DNA from: Streptomyces ortus
GTDB taxonomy: Bacteria > Actinomycetota > Actinomycetes > Streptomycetales > Streptomycetaceae
NCBI RefSeq assembly: GCF_026341275.1
Contig: NZ_JAIFZO010000002.1
Span: 818,361 to 882,360, forward strand
DNA length: 64,000 nucleotides
Direction: 5' to 3'
Shown in pieces: positions 7,449 through 16,029 of this stretch. Below the pieces are notes generated by a model that was not told where the DNA came from, made no database searches, and was given only the letters and a program-made list of their open reading frames with translations. Position 1 is the stretch's first letter, and every line of letters begins with the position of its first letter. The position numbers were made by a program, and so were the translations under genes.

Positions 7449-10228
7449 GAGGTGAACTCCACGACCTGCTGGTAGGTCGGCCGGTTCTGCCAGCTGATCT
7501 TGCCGTGCTTGATGCCGCCCAGCGTCCGCTGGTTGACCGAGTCGGCGCACCACTGGTCGCCCGCCGAGCAGAGGTCGTCGCCGGGGTAGACCTGGGCGGC
7601 GGTCCGGCCGGCTGCGGTCCTGAGCGTGCTGATCAGGACGTCCCGGCAGGCGCCGAGGCTGCCGCCGCCGCAGTACGGCTTGGCGAGTCGGCCCTGCACG
7701 GACTCGCCGAGCACCGCCCGGATGTCCTTGTGGACGTAACTCCACCAGCCGTACTGGAAGGAGCTGCCGGCGTGCGACCCGGTGGGCCCGTGTCCCGCCG
7801 AGGGGGCCTCGTCCACCGGCAGGTTGGCCGTCATCGCGGTGTAGAGGTCGCTGCCGAGGCCGGGTTCGAACTCGGCCTTCACCAGCAGGGGCCACCAGGC
7901 GTCCAGGAGGCGGATCGCGTCGGCATCGGCATAGGCCTTCGAACCGGCGGAGGTCTCCTTGCGCTTGGCGCCCGCCGTGACCCAGTCGGACAGTTTCGTC
8001 ACCGCCGCCGCGGCCGTCGTGTCGGTGACCGGCGAGCTTTTGACCACCTGTAGCAGCTTCGGCAGGACGTCCTCGGCGCGCAGGTCGGCCAGCGCCGCGT
8101 CGGCCATCGCCTTGGTGAGCGACGCCCTGGTCACCCCGCCCGCGGTCACCAGCTTCCTCACCCGGTCCTCCAGGAGGTTGCCGCGGTGGACGGAGCCGTT
8201 GCCCCAGGGGGCCGTGGTGTAGTCCTTGGCCTGTTTGTTGTTCCAGGAGATGTAGTAGTCCTGGTCGACGGAGTTCGGGTGGGCGGACGCCGGGGTGTAG
8301 TCGGCGGTGTTGGTCGCCGGCGTCCAGTTCCTCCACTCGTACGCCGTCTGCGCCCAGACCGGGAACTCGGCGTCGACGCCGGTGGCGCGTACGGGATTGT
8401 CGCCGCTGTTGTAGTAGGCGGTGTGCTCCGAGTCGGCGTAGAACCAGTTGAAGGTGTAGTTGATGTGCTGCACCGCCGCCTGGAAGGTCTGCGGGCTCTT
8501 CACGTAGTCCGGGTCGTTGAGCATCTGGAAGCCGATGATGGAGTCGGCCTCGTGCAGGTAGGAGGAGCGCAGGGTGGTGTACGCGACCTTCTTGCCGTCG
8601 ACCGTGGCCCGATGGGTGACCGGGCCGTACTTGGTGCGCCAGACCTGCATGCGGTAGGAGCCCGCGGGGGTGCTGTCGGCGGTGGTGGGCTTCCAGGCGT
8701 TGGTCTGCTCGACCTTCTCCATCGCCGTGCAGGTGCCGCGGTACAGGTAGTGGGTGTCGTCCTGGCACAGCTCGACCGCGTAGGTGTCGATGATGTCCTG
8801 GCCGGAGGTGGTGGCGCTCCACGCGTAGTCCTGGCCGCGGCCGAGTTCGACGTACATGCTCAGGCCCGCGAAGGAGGCGCCGCGGGCGCTGAGGCCCGGT
8901 CCCTGGATCTCCTGGAGCATGAGCAGTTGTGGCGCGAAGTAGCCGGTCTGTGGTCCGAAGACCGCGATGGGGTGGCCGCTCGCGGTGGACTTCCCGCTCA
9001 CGACGAGGGCGTTGGACATCCCGCGCCTCGCCGAGCTGAGGGCGCTCGCCGTCGCCGAGCGGGACGTGCCGGTGGCCGTCGCGGTGGCCGCGCTGCCGGT
9101 GCGGTCGTGGACCAGCGGCTCCTCGGTCACCGTGCCCGCGGTGGGCAGCGCGGCACCCTGCGGGGTGGCCGGTTTCGTGGCGTACGGGAAGCTCTCGCCG
9201 TTGTGGACGGTGAGGACGGCCTCGGGGTCGTTGCGCTCGCGGAAGGACTCCCAGACCTTGGTGCCCTCCTCAACGCCGTACTTGGACTGGGCGGCGAGCA
9301 GTGAGAGGGCGTTGTTGACCTCGCCGCCGCCCCCGGAGCCGAAGAGCGCGCCGATGACGGAGGCCAGGGCGACCAGGTCGGTCTCCTTGAAGTGTTCGAT
9401 GGTCCCGGCGTTGGTGATCGAGTCCTTGTGGCCGGTCAGGACGTATTCGCCGGGGAAGTAGCGGCCGCTGTCCGAGGCGTCTATGTAGGAGTTGATGCCG
9501 GCGAGGTAGGCGCGGACGTCGGCGAGCGCCTGCTGGCCGCGCGCTCCGTTGTTCGCGACGGCACTGTCGATCTGCGCCTGCAGATCCGCCTCGGTGTACG
9601 GGGCGTGGCGCCAGAACTCCTGTTCCAGGCCCTGGTTGGAGGGGGCGCCGCCCGCGAAGGGGGTCAGTTTGCCGCGGCCGACGTGCCGGAAGACGTCCAT
9701 CAGCCACAGGCGGTCCTGGGCGGCGGCGTAACCGGCGCCGAACTCCGTTCCGTAGCGGGTGGTGCCGGTGATGTGCGGCACGCCCGTCTTCTTGTCGCGG
9801 ACGATCGTCACGTCGGTGCGTCCGGCGGGCTTCAGGGTGGACTCGACCTGGTCGGCGGGGACCCCGAACGAGGCGTCCCTGAAGAAATCATTAATTTTGG
9901 CGTCGGTGAGCGCGGAATAGCCGGACGCCAGATTGCCGTAGGGCGCCAGCTGGTCGTCCGCGTGGGCGGGCTGGGTACCGAAAGCCTGGTTGAGAAGGAT
10001 CTGGGCGAGCGTCGCATTGCCGTTCTGACCTGCGGGGAGAATGTCCGAGCACTGGCTGCCGCAGTAGTCGTTCGCCGCGGCGACGGGGGTGTCGGCGGCG
10101 ACCGCCTGGGAAAGCGGTGACAAAAGACCGGCAATGAGAACGCATACCGACGCCCCCATGAGGAACTTGGGGAATCTGCGGGGAGTTCTCAGTCTGTCGA
10201 GGATGGTGCGTGGGATACGCCGGGGCAT
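7439..10228 (-). CDS. penicillin acylase family protein (Ntn hydrolase), secreted
   Basis: A 929-residue precursor with an N-terminal signal ('FLMGASVCVLIAGLLSPLSQAVAA'). Family members hydrolyse amide bonds of beta-lactams, acyl-homoserine lactones or lipopeptides. The alpha part contains 'VTIVRDKKTGVPHITGTTRYG' and 'AAAQDRLWLMDVFRHVGRG'. Self-cleavage is expected before Ser405 in 'RGMSNALVVSGKS', giving a beta chain with N-terminal Ser-Asn. A Ser/Thr/Ala-rich spacer precedes that site. It has its own promoter region and a 'GAGGAG' ribosome site. The actual substrate is not readable. Confidence 0.94.
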   Translation of the reverse strand: MPRRIPRTILDRLRTPRRFPKFLMGASVCVLIAGLLSPLSQAVAADTPVAAANDYCGSQCSDILPAGQNGNATLAQILLNQAFGTQPAHADDQLAPYGNLASGYSALTDAKINDFFRDASFGVPADQVESTLKPAGRTDVTIVRDKKTGVPHITGTTRYGTEFGAGYAAAQDRLWLMDVFRHVGRGKLTPFAGGAPSNQGLEQEFWRHAPYTEADLQAQIDSAVANNGARGQQALADVRAYLAGINSYIDASDSGRYFPGEYVLTGHKDSITNAGTIEHFKETDLVALASVIGALFGSGGGGEVNNALSLLAAQSKYGVEEGTKVWESFRERNDPEAVLTVHNGESFPYATKPATPQGAALPTAGTVTEEPLVHDRTGSAATATATGTSRSATASALSSARRGMSNALVVSGKSTASGHPIAVFGPQTGYFAPQLLMLQEIQGPGLSARGASFAGLSMYVELGRGQDYAWSATTSGQDIIDTYAVELCQDDTHYLYRGTCTAMEKVEQTNAWKPTTADSTPAGSYRMQVWRTKYGPVTHRATVDGKKVAYTTLRSSYLHEADSIIGFQMLNDPDYVKSPQTFQAAVQHINYTFNWFYADSEHTAYYNSGDNPVRATGVDAEFPVWAQTAYEWRNWTPATNTADYTPASAHPNSVDQDYYISWNNKQAKDYTTAPWGNGSVHRGNLLEDRVRKLVTAGGVTRASLTKAMADAALADLRAEDVLPKLLQVVKSSPVTDTTAAAAVTKLSDWVTAGAKRKETSAGSKAYADADAIRLLDAWWPLLVKAEFEPGLGSDLYTAMTANLPVDEAPSAGHGPTGSHAGSSFQYGWWSYVHKDIRAVLGESVQGRLAKPYCGGGSLGACRDVLISTLRTAAGRTAAQVYPGDDLCSAGDQWCADSVNQRTLGGIKHGKISWQNRPTYQQVVEFTSHR

Positions 10229-10556
10229 GGCTGGCTCCTCACGACGGGGGTGGGCGGGATGTTACTGCCGGTATCCCCGGGTTAGAAGATGAACATGCGT
10301 CACTTTTGGCGCCGGAGGGGCCGCCCGAGCCCCGCCGAGGTCGCCGTCCATCACCGGACGACGGCCGGGAACGAGCCGGGAGACGGCCGACAACCGTCTT
10401 GCGGATGGCCGATATCCGGCTGATTGGCGGTTTTATGGCGGTCGCCGAAAAAGAGATGGAGCCGAATCGCGTGTCGATACGTCTATTCGGCGACGTCCTT
10501 ACGACGACGCCGAAGTGACCGAAGTACAGGTGCAGGTGTGACGGAGGTGCAGGGCG
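10229..10556. other. intergenic region upstream of penicillin acylase and an unknown gene
   Basis: 328 bp between divergent genes, with lower GC in 10400-10500. It holds the leader of the acylase gene. A 27-codon open frame at 10435-10518 lacks a clear ribosome site and was not called. I saw no clear palindrome or terminator. Confidence 0.6.
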
Positions 10557-11165
10557 ATGGCGGGATTCCGCAGTCTGGCGAGACAGGTGCGCGACCCGAG
10601 GAGCGATCTGGCACTGCGGCGCTATTCACTGCGCAAGTGCCTTGAGCGGTTCGCTCCTTACGGTCACCGGGCGACCTGGGACCATCTGTGCTCCCGGGCC
10701 GGGTTCGACCCCGAGGACCGGTCCCCCGATCCGGTGCGGCTCGTGGCCGCGCTGGACGAACTGGAGGCGGCCCGTTCCGTCTGGCTCACCTACGAGGCCG
10801 GGTTCGCCCAGCGCCGCAAGAAGGAGAAGCACGACGGTCTGCGCAGCCCCGGCAGCGTGGACGACTGGCACCGCCTCACCTGGGGCGGCTTCGGGGTCGC
10901 CTGGTGCGACGACCCGGAGGTCCACCCCCATGAACCACTGGCCGAGGTGCTGCGCCGGCTGATCGCCGCCCTGGAGCGGGAGCCCGGCGCCGTCTGCCCC
11001 GTCTGCTCGGGCGAGCACCTCGTCTGGAAATACGATCTGGCCCACGAACCGTCCTCGGGACCGGTCTGCACGGCCTGCGGAATCGTGGTCCCCCGACCGG
11101 TCCTCACCCCCGAGGCGCTGGCGGAATGCCGCCGGGGACGCCTGCTCATGGCGGTCGCGGGGTAG
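10557..11165 (+). CDS. unknown protein with zinc-ribbon-like C-terminus
   Basis: A 202-residue protein I do not recognise. It is basic at the N-terminus ('FRSLARQVRDPRSDLALRRYSLRKCLERF') and has a C-terminal pair of Cys-x2-Cys motifs, 'CPVCSGEH' and 'CTACGIVVP', about 30 residues apart, which look like a zinc ribbon. No signal or membrane segment is seen. 'GGAGG' lies about 10 nt before ATG. It converges on the next gene across an 11-bp hairpin terminator. A nucleic-acid or metal-binding role is only a guess. Confidence 0.75.
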   Translation: MAGFRSLARQVRDPRSDLALRRYSLRKCLERFAPYGHRATWDHLCSRAGFDPEDRSPDPVRLVAALDELEAARSVWLTYEAGFAQRRKKEKHDGLRSPGSVDDWHRLTWGGFGVAWCDDPEVHPHEPLAEVLRRLIAALEREPGAVCPVCSGEHLVWKYDLAHEPSSGPVCTACGIVVPRPVLTPEALAECRRGRLLMAVAG

Positions 11166-11170
11166 CTCCA

Positions 11171-11202
11171 CCGGGGGTGCGCCCAAGGAGCCGCACCCCC
11201 GG
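11171..11202. terminator. bidirectional hairpin terminator
   Basis: A perfect 11-bp stem (11171-11181 with 11192-11202, CCGGGGGTGCG arms) and a 10-nt loop lie between the convergent genes ending at 11165 and 11211. There is no T-tract, as usual in this GC range. Confidence 0.65.
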
Positions 11203-11210
11203 GTACGCGC

Positions 11211-11732
11211 TTACGGAACCTTGACGTCGGTGTGGATGGCCAGCTTGAACTCGGCGCACAGCAGCGGGGTGGAGAGCTTCGCGCCCCGCGCGCCGCGCAC
11301 GGACACCTTCAGACCGACCGGGGTGTCCGGATGGACGAACATCTGCCACAGGTACGACCGGTACTGGCCGCCCCGGGTGGGCCCGCAGTCGGTGGTGGCC
11401 GTCGAGTTGTAGCCGGCCGCCGTGAGGTTCAGCGGATCGCGCACGAAGCGCGCCCGGTACTCAAGACCGGCGGCGTCCGCCTCCCAGAAGACCAGCGCGG
11501 ACAGCACACCCCAGCCGTCGTGGCTCGGCCAGACGAGACCCGAGCGGGCGTCGGGGAACGCCGACGCGGCGCCCCCGCCCTTCCCCGGGTCGTGCATGTT
11601 CCAGCGGTCGTACTGCTCGTCGCCCGTGACGTACGGGAAGCGCACGAGGTGGTACCCGTCGCTGTCGTACGTGATGCGCTGGGCCCCCGTGTGCGCGGCT
11701 TCCCACTTGAGTGAGCAGATGGCCAGGCTCAT
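11211..11732 (-). CDS. unknown conserved-looking protein
   Basis: A 173-residue protein with no family I can name. It opens 'MSLAICSLKWEAAHTG' and contains Trp- and Gly-rich beta-type stretches ('DGWGVLSALVFWEADAAGLEYRARFV', 'LWQMFVHPDTPVGLKVSV'). No signal peptide or membrane helix is seen. The start ATG at 11732 follows 'GGGGAACAGGT'; the upstream open frame is Pro/Arg-rich and unlikely to be translated. It is divergent from the BKACE gene with 62 bp between starts, so the promoters may be linked. Confidence 0.7.
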   Translation of the reverse strand: MSLAICSLKWEAAHTGAQRITYDSDGYHLVRFPYVTGDEQYDRWNMHDPGKGGGAASAFPDARSGLVWPSHDGWGVLSALVFWEADAAGLEYRARFVRDPLNLTAAGYNSTATTDCGPTRGGQYRSYLWQMFVHPDTPVGLKVSVRGARGAKLSTPLLCAEFKLAIHTDVKVP

Positions 11733-11794
11733 CACCTGTTCCCCTTTCGATCTTTCGCTCTCCGGTTGTCGGTACGGCCTGGCACCATCGGGGC

Positions 11795-12529
11795 ATGGTC
11801 CAGGTCTGTGTGAACGGGGGGCGCGGGTCCGGCGACGGGGCCCTCGTGCCGATGTCGCCGAAAGCGATGGCCGGCTCCGTGGCGGAAGCCGTCGCGGCCG
11901 GGGCGTCGGACGTCCATGTGCATCCCAAGTCCCCTTGTGGAGAAGACACACTGTCGGCGAAGGCGGTCGCGGCCACACTGGACGAAATCAGGACAAGAGT
12001 CACCGTTCCCGTCGGAGTGACCACCGGCGCCTGGGCCGAGCCCGATCCCGTGACCCGTGTCGCGCGCGTTCATGCGTGGAGCGTCCTGCCCGACCACGCC
12101 TCGGTCAACTGGCACGAGCCGGGCGCCGAGGAGGTCGCCGCGGCGCTCCTCGCGCGGGGCGTGGGCGTCGAGGCGGGCATCTGGTCCGGCACGGACGGGG
12201 CCGCGCGGTTCGCGGTCTCGCCGCTGGGGCCGCGGGTGCTGCGCGTCCTGGCGGAGGTGACGGACCCGGATCCGGCCTCGGCCGAGGACACGGCCCGCAG
12301 GCTGCTGACCGCCATCGGCGCCGCGCACGGCCGCCCGGTCCTGCTGCACGGCGAGGAGGGCGGCGCGTGGCCCGTGCTGGGTCTCGCCGCGCGCCTGGGC
12401 CTGGCGACCCGTATCGGCCTGGAGGACACCCTGCTCCTGCCGGACGGCCGGCGGGCGGCGTCCAACGCCCACTTGGTGACGGAGGCCCTGGCCCTGCTGG
12501 ACTCCGCCGGGCCCGGCCGACGGCCGTGA
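11795..12529 (+). CDS. BKACE family (DUF849) beta-keto acid cleavage enzyme
   Basis: A 244-residue zinc-dependent TIM-barrel enzyme related to 3-keto-5-aminohexanoate cleavage enzyme, which condenses a beta-keto acid with acetyl-CoA to give acetoacetate and a CoA thioester. The opening 'VCVNGGRGSGD' and the metal-binding 'ASDVHVHPKSPCGEDTL' (His-x-His) are the family marks, with 'HGEEGGAWPVLGLAARLGLATRIGLEDTL' near the C-terminus. It is shorter than typical members (about 270-300). The substrate is unknown. The stop codon lies in a 15-bp tandem repeat. Confidence 0.88.
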   Translation: MVQVCVNGGRGSGDGALVPMSPKAMAGSVAEAVAAGASDVHVHPKSPCGEDTLSAKAVAATLDEIRTRVTVPVGVTTGAWAEPDPVTRVARVHAWSVLPDHASVNWHEPGAEEVAAALLARGVGVEAGIWSGTDGAARFAVSPLGPRVLRVLAEVTDPDPASAEDTARRLLTAIGAAHGRPVLLHGEEGGAWPVLGLAARLGLATRIGLEDTLLLPDGRRAASNAHLVTEALALLDSAGPGRRP

Positions 12530-12570
12530 CGTCGGGAGCCGTGACGTCGGGAGCCGTGACGTCGGCGGCC
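12526..12570 (+). repeat. three 15-bp tandem repeats carrying in-frame stop codons
   Basis: Units 'GTGACGTCGGGAGCC' start at 12526, 12541 and 12556; the third ends GCGGCC. The BKACE stop TGA is in the first, and the other two give TGA at +15 and +30 in the same frame. Confidence 0.9.
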
Positions 12571-12586
12571 TCGGAACCGGGCCGCC

Positions 12587-13099
12587 TCAGCGGCAGCCTC
12601 CGGGCTCCGGGGGACCTTCGGGCGGCCGGCTCGCGCGCCGCCCGCCGCGTTCCACCATGAGGCGGGAGCCGCTGCGGCGTTCACCGAAGACGTCGTCGGG
12701 GTTGGACAGGACGCAGTTCTCCAGGGAGAGACAGCCGCAGCCGATGCAGTCCGTGAGGTGGTCCCGCAGACGGCCCAGCTGCTTGATGCGCTCGTCCAGT
12801 TCGGAGCGCCAGGCCTCCGAGAGCCGGGCCCAGTCCTCCCGGGTGGGGGTGCGCTCCTCGGGGAGTTCGGCGAGGGCGTCACGAATCGTGGCCAACGGGA
12901 TGCCGACGCGCTGCGCGGCCCGTACGAAGGCGACCCGGCGCAGGGCGTCACGGTGGTAGCGGCGCTGGTTGCCCGACGTGCGGCGGCTGCTGATCAGGCC
13001 CTTGGACTCGTAGAAGTGCAGGGCCGAGACGGCGGCTCCGCTGCGGGCCGACAGCTGGCCGACCGTGAGTTCATGGATCTTCTCGGGAATCTGGGGCAT
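12587..13099 (-). CDS. soxR: SoxR, redox-sensing MerR-family activator with [2Fe-2S] cluster
   Basis: A 170-residue MerR-type regulator. The winged helix '[26 protein letters not shown]' is followed by a dimerisation helix and the cluster motif '[12 protein letters not shown]', which gives the Cys-x2-Cys-x-Cys-x5-Cys spacing of SoxR. In Streptomyces, SoxR senses redox-cycling pigments and antibiotics rather than mounting the enteric superoxide response. It has an extended Arg/Gly/Pro tail after the cluster, as in other actinomycete SoxR. It is divergent from the maoC gene. I saw no SoxR box nearby. Confidence 0.95.
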   Translation of the reverse strand: MPQIPEKIHELTVGQLSARSGAAVSALHFYESKGLISSRRTSGNQRRYHRDALRRVAFVRAAQRVGIPLATIRDALAELPEERTPTREDWARLSEAWRSELDERIKQLGRLRDHLTDCIGCGCLSLENCVLSNPDDVFGERRSGSRLMVERGGRRASRPPEGPPEPGGCR

Positions 13100-13162
13100 C
13101 CCTCGAACCCTACCCAGACCGTCACCCTTCCGGTCCGTTGACAGGGAACCCCACTGCGACCA

Positions 13163-13182
13163 TGCTAAGCAGTTGCTTAGCA
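13163..13182. promoter_or_regulatory. TetR-type operator upstream of maoC
   Basis: A perfect inverted repeat of TGCTAAGCA and TGCTTAGCA with 2 nt between, in the soxR-maoC divergent promoter region. It shares the frame TGCT-AGC----GCTTAG with the site at 14352-14369 upstream of the TetR gene 13667-14305, which suggests one regulator for both. Confidence 0.65.
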
Positions 13183-13214
13183 ACAGGGCAGCACAGCGAC
13201 GGAAAGGCCGGGAC

Positions 13215-13676
13215 ATGGCAGAGCCGAGGATCTTCGCGTCCGCCGACGAACTGAAGGCGGCGGTGGGTGAGCAGTTGGGGTACAGCGACTGGGTGGAGAT
13301 CGACCAGAAGCGGATCGATCTGTTCGCCGACGCGACGGGCGACCACCAGTGGATCCATGTGGACGCCCCCCGGGCCGCCGCCGGCCCCTTCGGGACGACC
13401 ATCGCCCACGGGTATCTGACCCTGTCGCTGCTGCCGCTCTTCGGCCCTCAGCTGATCGCGGTCGAGGGCGTGAAGATGGGCGTCAACTACGGGACGAACA
13501 AGGTGCGTTTCCCGGCGCCGGTGCCGGTGGGGTCGCGGCTGCGGGCCACGGCGAGGATCGCGGCCGTCGACGAGGTGGCCGGGGGCGTGCAGGTCTCCGT
13601 CGGCTTCACCGTGGAGCGCGAGGGCGGGGAGAAGCCGGTGTGCGTGGCCGAGTCGGTGTCCCGCTACTACTTCTGA
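13215..13676 (+). CDS. MaoC family (R)-specific enoyl-CoA hydratase/dehydratase
   Basis: A 153-residue single hot-dog domain protein. The MaoC signature runs '[38 protein letters not shown]', including the catalytic Asp/His of the hydratase motif. Family members hydrate enoyl-CoA in fatty acid metabolism. 'GGAAAGG' precedes ATG 13215. Its last 10 bases overlap the 3' end of the convergent TetR gene. The operator at 13163 suggests repression by that TetR. Confidence 0.94.
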   Translation: MAEPRIFASADELKAAVGEQLGYSDWVEIDQKRIDLFADATGDHQWIHVDAPRAAAGPFGTTIAHGYLTLSLLPLFGPQLIAVEGVKMGVNYGTNKVRFPAPVPVGSRLRATARIAAVDEVAGGVQVSVGFTVEREGGEKPVCVAESVSRYYF

Positions 13677-14305
13677 GCCAGGGGCCGCGAGCCGACCATG
13701 CGCAGGACCAGGTCCGCGTACAGGGAACCCACCATCTCCGGGGTGCGGGGGCCGTTCACGTTGAACCAGCGGGCCACGTCGATGCACAGGGACAGCACGG
13801 CCAGCGTCGTACCCGGTACGTCGGGGACGTCGAAGTCGCCCGCGGCCACGCCGTCCGCGATGATCGCGCGCACCTCGGCGTCGACCTGGCGGCGCAGGCC
13901 CATGATCTCCGCGCGGGCGTCGGCGCCGAGCGAGTCCAGTTCGTACTGCACCACCCGGGCGGTGGTGCGCCCGCCCGCGTGCCAGCGGACGAAGGAACTC
14001 ACCGCGTCGGCTAGCCGCTCGGCCGGGCTGCCCTCGCGGGCGCCCGCGGTCCGCAGGATGTCGAGGGCCTTCTCGTGGCCGATCCTGCTGATGCGGTGGA
14101 GCAGCTCTTCCTTGGTCTTGTAGTGGATGTACAGCGCGGCCGGGCTCATCCCCGCCCGGCCCGCGATGTCACGGGTCGTCGTCGCGTGGTACCCGCGCTC
14201 GGCGAAGGCCTCCACCGCGGCGACCAGCAGCCGCCGGGCCGCGTCCGGGGTGACCTCGGCCCACGGCTGCAGCTCGCCGCCGGCCGTCTCCTCCGCCGTA
14301 CTCAT
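13667..14305 (-). CDS. TetR family transcriptional regulator
   Basis: A 212-residue repressor with HTH 'AFAERGYHATTTRDIAGRAGMSPAALYIHYKTKEELL' and a C-terminal ligand domain ending in a helix typical of acyl-CoA-responsive TetRs ('SLCIDVARWFNVNGPRTPEMVGSLYADLVLRMV'). It is encoded tail-to-tail with maoC. The palindrome at 14354-14369, 49 nt upstream of its own start, resembles the maoC operator, so autoregulation plus maoC control is likely. Confidence 0.92.
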   Translation of the reverse strand: MSTAEETAGGELQPWAEVTPDAARRLLVAAVEAFAERGYHATTTRDIAGRAGMSPAALYIHYKTKEELLHRISRIGHEKALDILRTAGAREGSPAERLADAVSSFVRWHAGGRTTARVVQYELDSLGADARAEIMGLRRQVDAEVRAIIADGVAAGDFDVPDVPGTTLAVLSLCIDVARWFNVNGPRTPEMVGSLYADLVLRMVGSRPLAQK

Positions 14306-14353
14306 CGCTCGTTCGCCCCTTCCAGTGACAGAGCGAACACCATACCCCCGATG

Positions 14354-14369
14354 CTGAGCGAGCGCTTAG
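14354..14369. promoter_or_regulatory. TetR autoregulatory operator
   Basis: CTGAGCGAGCGCTTAG forms a 16-nt inverted repeat with one mismatched pair (plus the non-paired centre), upstream of the TetR gene starting at 14305. It aligns with the maoC site at 13163-13182. Confidence 0.55.
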
Positions 14370-14445
14370 AGTGCCCGCTCAGAGGCGCGCGGCCCCACCG
14401 CTCGTGCGGCCCCGCAGCTTGCGCGGCCTCCCGGCTCGTGCGGCC

Positions 14446-14733
14446 TCACAGCTTGTCGAAGGGGTCGTGTTCGGCGAGGAGCTTCTCCAGGCGGGCCTGG
14501 TCGACCCGGCTGACGATCTGCCCGGCCTCCTGCCGGTCGCGGATCACCTTGGCGAGGGTGAACGCCGAGGTCACGAGGTACAGCACGGCGATTCCCAGGA
14601 AGGCGCGCACCCAGGTGTCGGCCTCCAGCTTGAAGATGCCGATCGCGGTGGCGACGATGGCGACGGCGAACGAAAGCACCGCCTGGCCGTAGAACGCGGC
14701 GGTGGACTGCTGCTTGACCTGTGTCTCACTCAT
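14446..14733 (-). CDS. YiaA/YiaB-type two-helix inner membrane protein
   Basis: A 95-residue membrane protein with two predicted helices (about residues 14-34 and 42-61; 'GQAVLSFAVAIVATAIGIFKL' opens the first) and a charged C-terminal tail 'VIRDRQEAGQIVSRVDQARLEKLL'. The layout fits the small YiaAB family of unknown function. It stands alone between a TetR and an acyl-CoA dehydrogenase gene on the same strand. Confidence 0.85.
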   Translation of the reverse strand: MSETQVKQQSTAAFYGQAVLSFAVAIVATAIGIFKLEADTWVRAFLGIAVLYLVTSAFTLAKVIRDRQEAGQIVSRVDQARLEKLLAEHDPFDKL

Positions 14734-14813
14734 GCGACCAGAATCGGCGCGGGTGGCCGGAACCACATCCGCGCACGTACTCAAGTCGCGTACTCAGAAC
14801 ACCACGAAGGGCC

Positions 14814-15974
14814 TCAGAAGGCCGAAACCCCCGTCAGCGCGCGGCCGATGACCAGCTTCTGTATCTGACTGGTGCCCTCGTAGAGCGTCATGACCCGGGC
14901 GTCGCGCAGCAGCTTCCCGACGGGGTACTCGTCGATGTAGCCGTAGCCGCCGAAGACCTGGAGCGCGTTGTTCGCGGCGCGCACGGCGGCCTCCGAGGCG
15001 AAGAGCTTGGCCTGCGAGGACTCGGTGGCGAACGGCTCCCCGCGGTCGACGAGATCCGCGACGCGCCAGGTGAGCAGCCGTGCCGCGTCGACGTCCACGG
15101 CGATGTCGCTGAGCAGTTCCTGGACGAGCTGGTGGCGGGCGATGACCTTGCCGAACTGCTCGCGCTCGGTCGCGTACGTCACGGCGGCGTCCAGTGCGGC
15201 CTGGGCGATGCCCACACAGCCGGCCGCCACCGACATCCGGCCCTTGGCCAGCGCGGACATGGCGACGGAGAAGCCCTTGCCCTCGGGGCCGAGCATGGCC
15301 GAGGCGGGTACGCGGACGTCCTCCAGGGTCAGCTCGGCGGTGGCCTGGCCGCGCAGTCCGAGCTTGCCGTGGATGGTGCGGCGGGTCAGCCCGGGGGTGT
15401 CGGTGGGCACGAGGAAGGCGGAGACACCCTTGTGGCCGGGGGCGTCGGTCGAGCGGGCGAAGAGCAGGACGACGTCCGCCCAGGTGCCGTTGGTGATGAA
15501 CGTCTTGCCGCCGTTGATGACGTACGCGTCGCCGTCGCGCACCGCCTTCGTGGAGAGGTTGCCCGCGTCGGAGCCGGTGCCCGGTTCGGTGAGGCCGAAG
15601 CAGCCGACGTAGCCGCCGGAGGTGAGGCCCGGCAGCCACCGCCGCTTCTGCTCCTCGGTCCCCCAGGACGCGATGGTCTTGGCGACGAGTCCGAGCGAGA
15701 CGGAGACGATGCCCCGGACCGAGGAGTCGCCGCGGCCCAGCTCCTCCGTCACCAGGCAGTAGGCGAGGTGGTCGCCGCCGGAGCCGCCGTACTCCTCGTC
15801 GATGGTGAGGCCCAGGAAGCCGACCTCGCCGAGTTTCTTGACGATGGAGCGGTCGACGTCCTCCGCGCGGTCCCAGGCGATCACGTTCGGGGTGATCTCA
15901 CGCGCGACGAAGTCCCTGGCCAGCCGTCGGACGGCGGTCTGCTCCTCGCTGAGTTCCAGGTTCACTGTGCTCAC
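14814..15974 (-). CDS. acyl-CoA dehydrogenase
   Basis: A 386-residue full-length FAD enzyme that oxidises short- or branched-chain acyl-CoA. Marks are 'GCFGLTEPGTGSDAGNLSTKA' (flavin and substrate binding), 'GVAMSALAKGR'-like core 'SVAMSALAKGRMSVAAGCVGIAQ' and the catalytic base Glu in 'MTLYEGTSQIQ' near the C-terminus. The start is GTG at 15974 or a second GTG at 15965. It is divergent from a TetR gene with a palindrome between them, so TetR control is likely. Confidence 0.95.
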   Translation of the reverse strand: MSTVNLELSEEQTAVRRLARDFVAREITPNVIAWDRAEDVDRSIVKKLGEVGFLGLTIDEEYGGSGGDHLAYCLVTEELGRGDSSVRGIVSVSLGLVAKTIASWGTEEQKRRWLPGLTSGGYVGCFGLTEPGTGSDAGNLSTKAVRDGDAYVINGGKTFITNGTWADVVLLFARSTDAPGHKGVSAFLVPTDTPGLTRRTIHGKLGLRGQATAELTLEDVRVPASAMLGPEGKGFSVAMSALAKGRMSVAAGCVGIAQAALDAAVTYATEREQFGKVIARHQLVQELLSDIAVDVDAARLLTWRVADLVDRGEPFATESSQAKLFASEAAVRAANNALQVFGGYGYIDEYPVGKLLRDARVMTLYEGTSQIQKLVIGRALTGVSAF

Positions 15975-15984
15975 CCCTGCTTTT

Positions 15985-16002
15985 AATTAGCACTGCTAGT
16001 TT
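15985..16002. promoter_or_regulatory. TetR-type operator between acyl-CoA dehydrogenase and TetR gene
   Basis: AATTAGCACTGCTAGTTT, an inverted repeat around TAGCA-C-TGCTA, lies 11 nt from the dehydrogenase start and 28 nt from the regulator start. A related sequence (13 of 18 positions) lies at 21520-21537 upstream of the aldehyde dehydrogenase. Confidence 0.65.
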
Positions 16003-16029
16003 GTGATCCGCAGCCCTACTATGTGGGCC

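Noticed and set aside
7439..10228. Penicillin acylase as evidence of a beta-lactam cluster
   Set aside because: No beta-lactam biosynthesis or resistance genes are nearby, and the family acts on many amides.
10435..10518. 27-codon open frame before the unknown gene at 10557
   Set aside because: It has no ribosome site and no sign of conservation that can be judged here.
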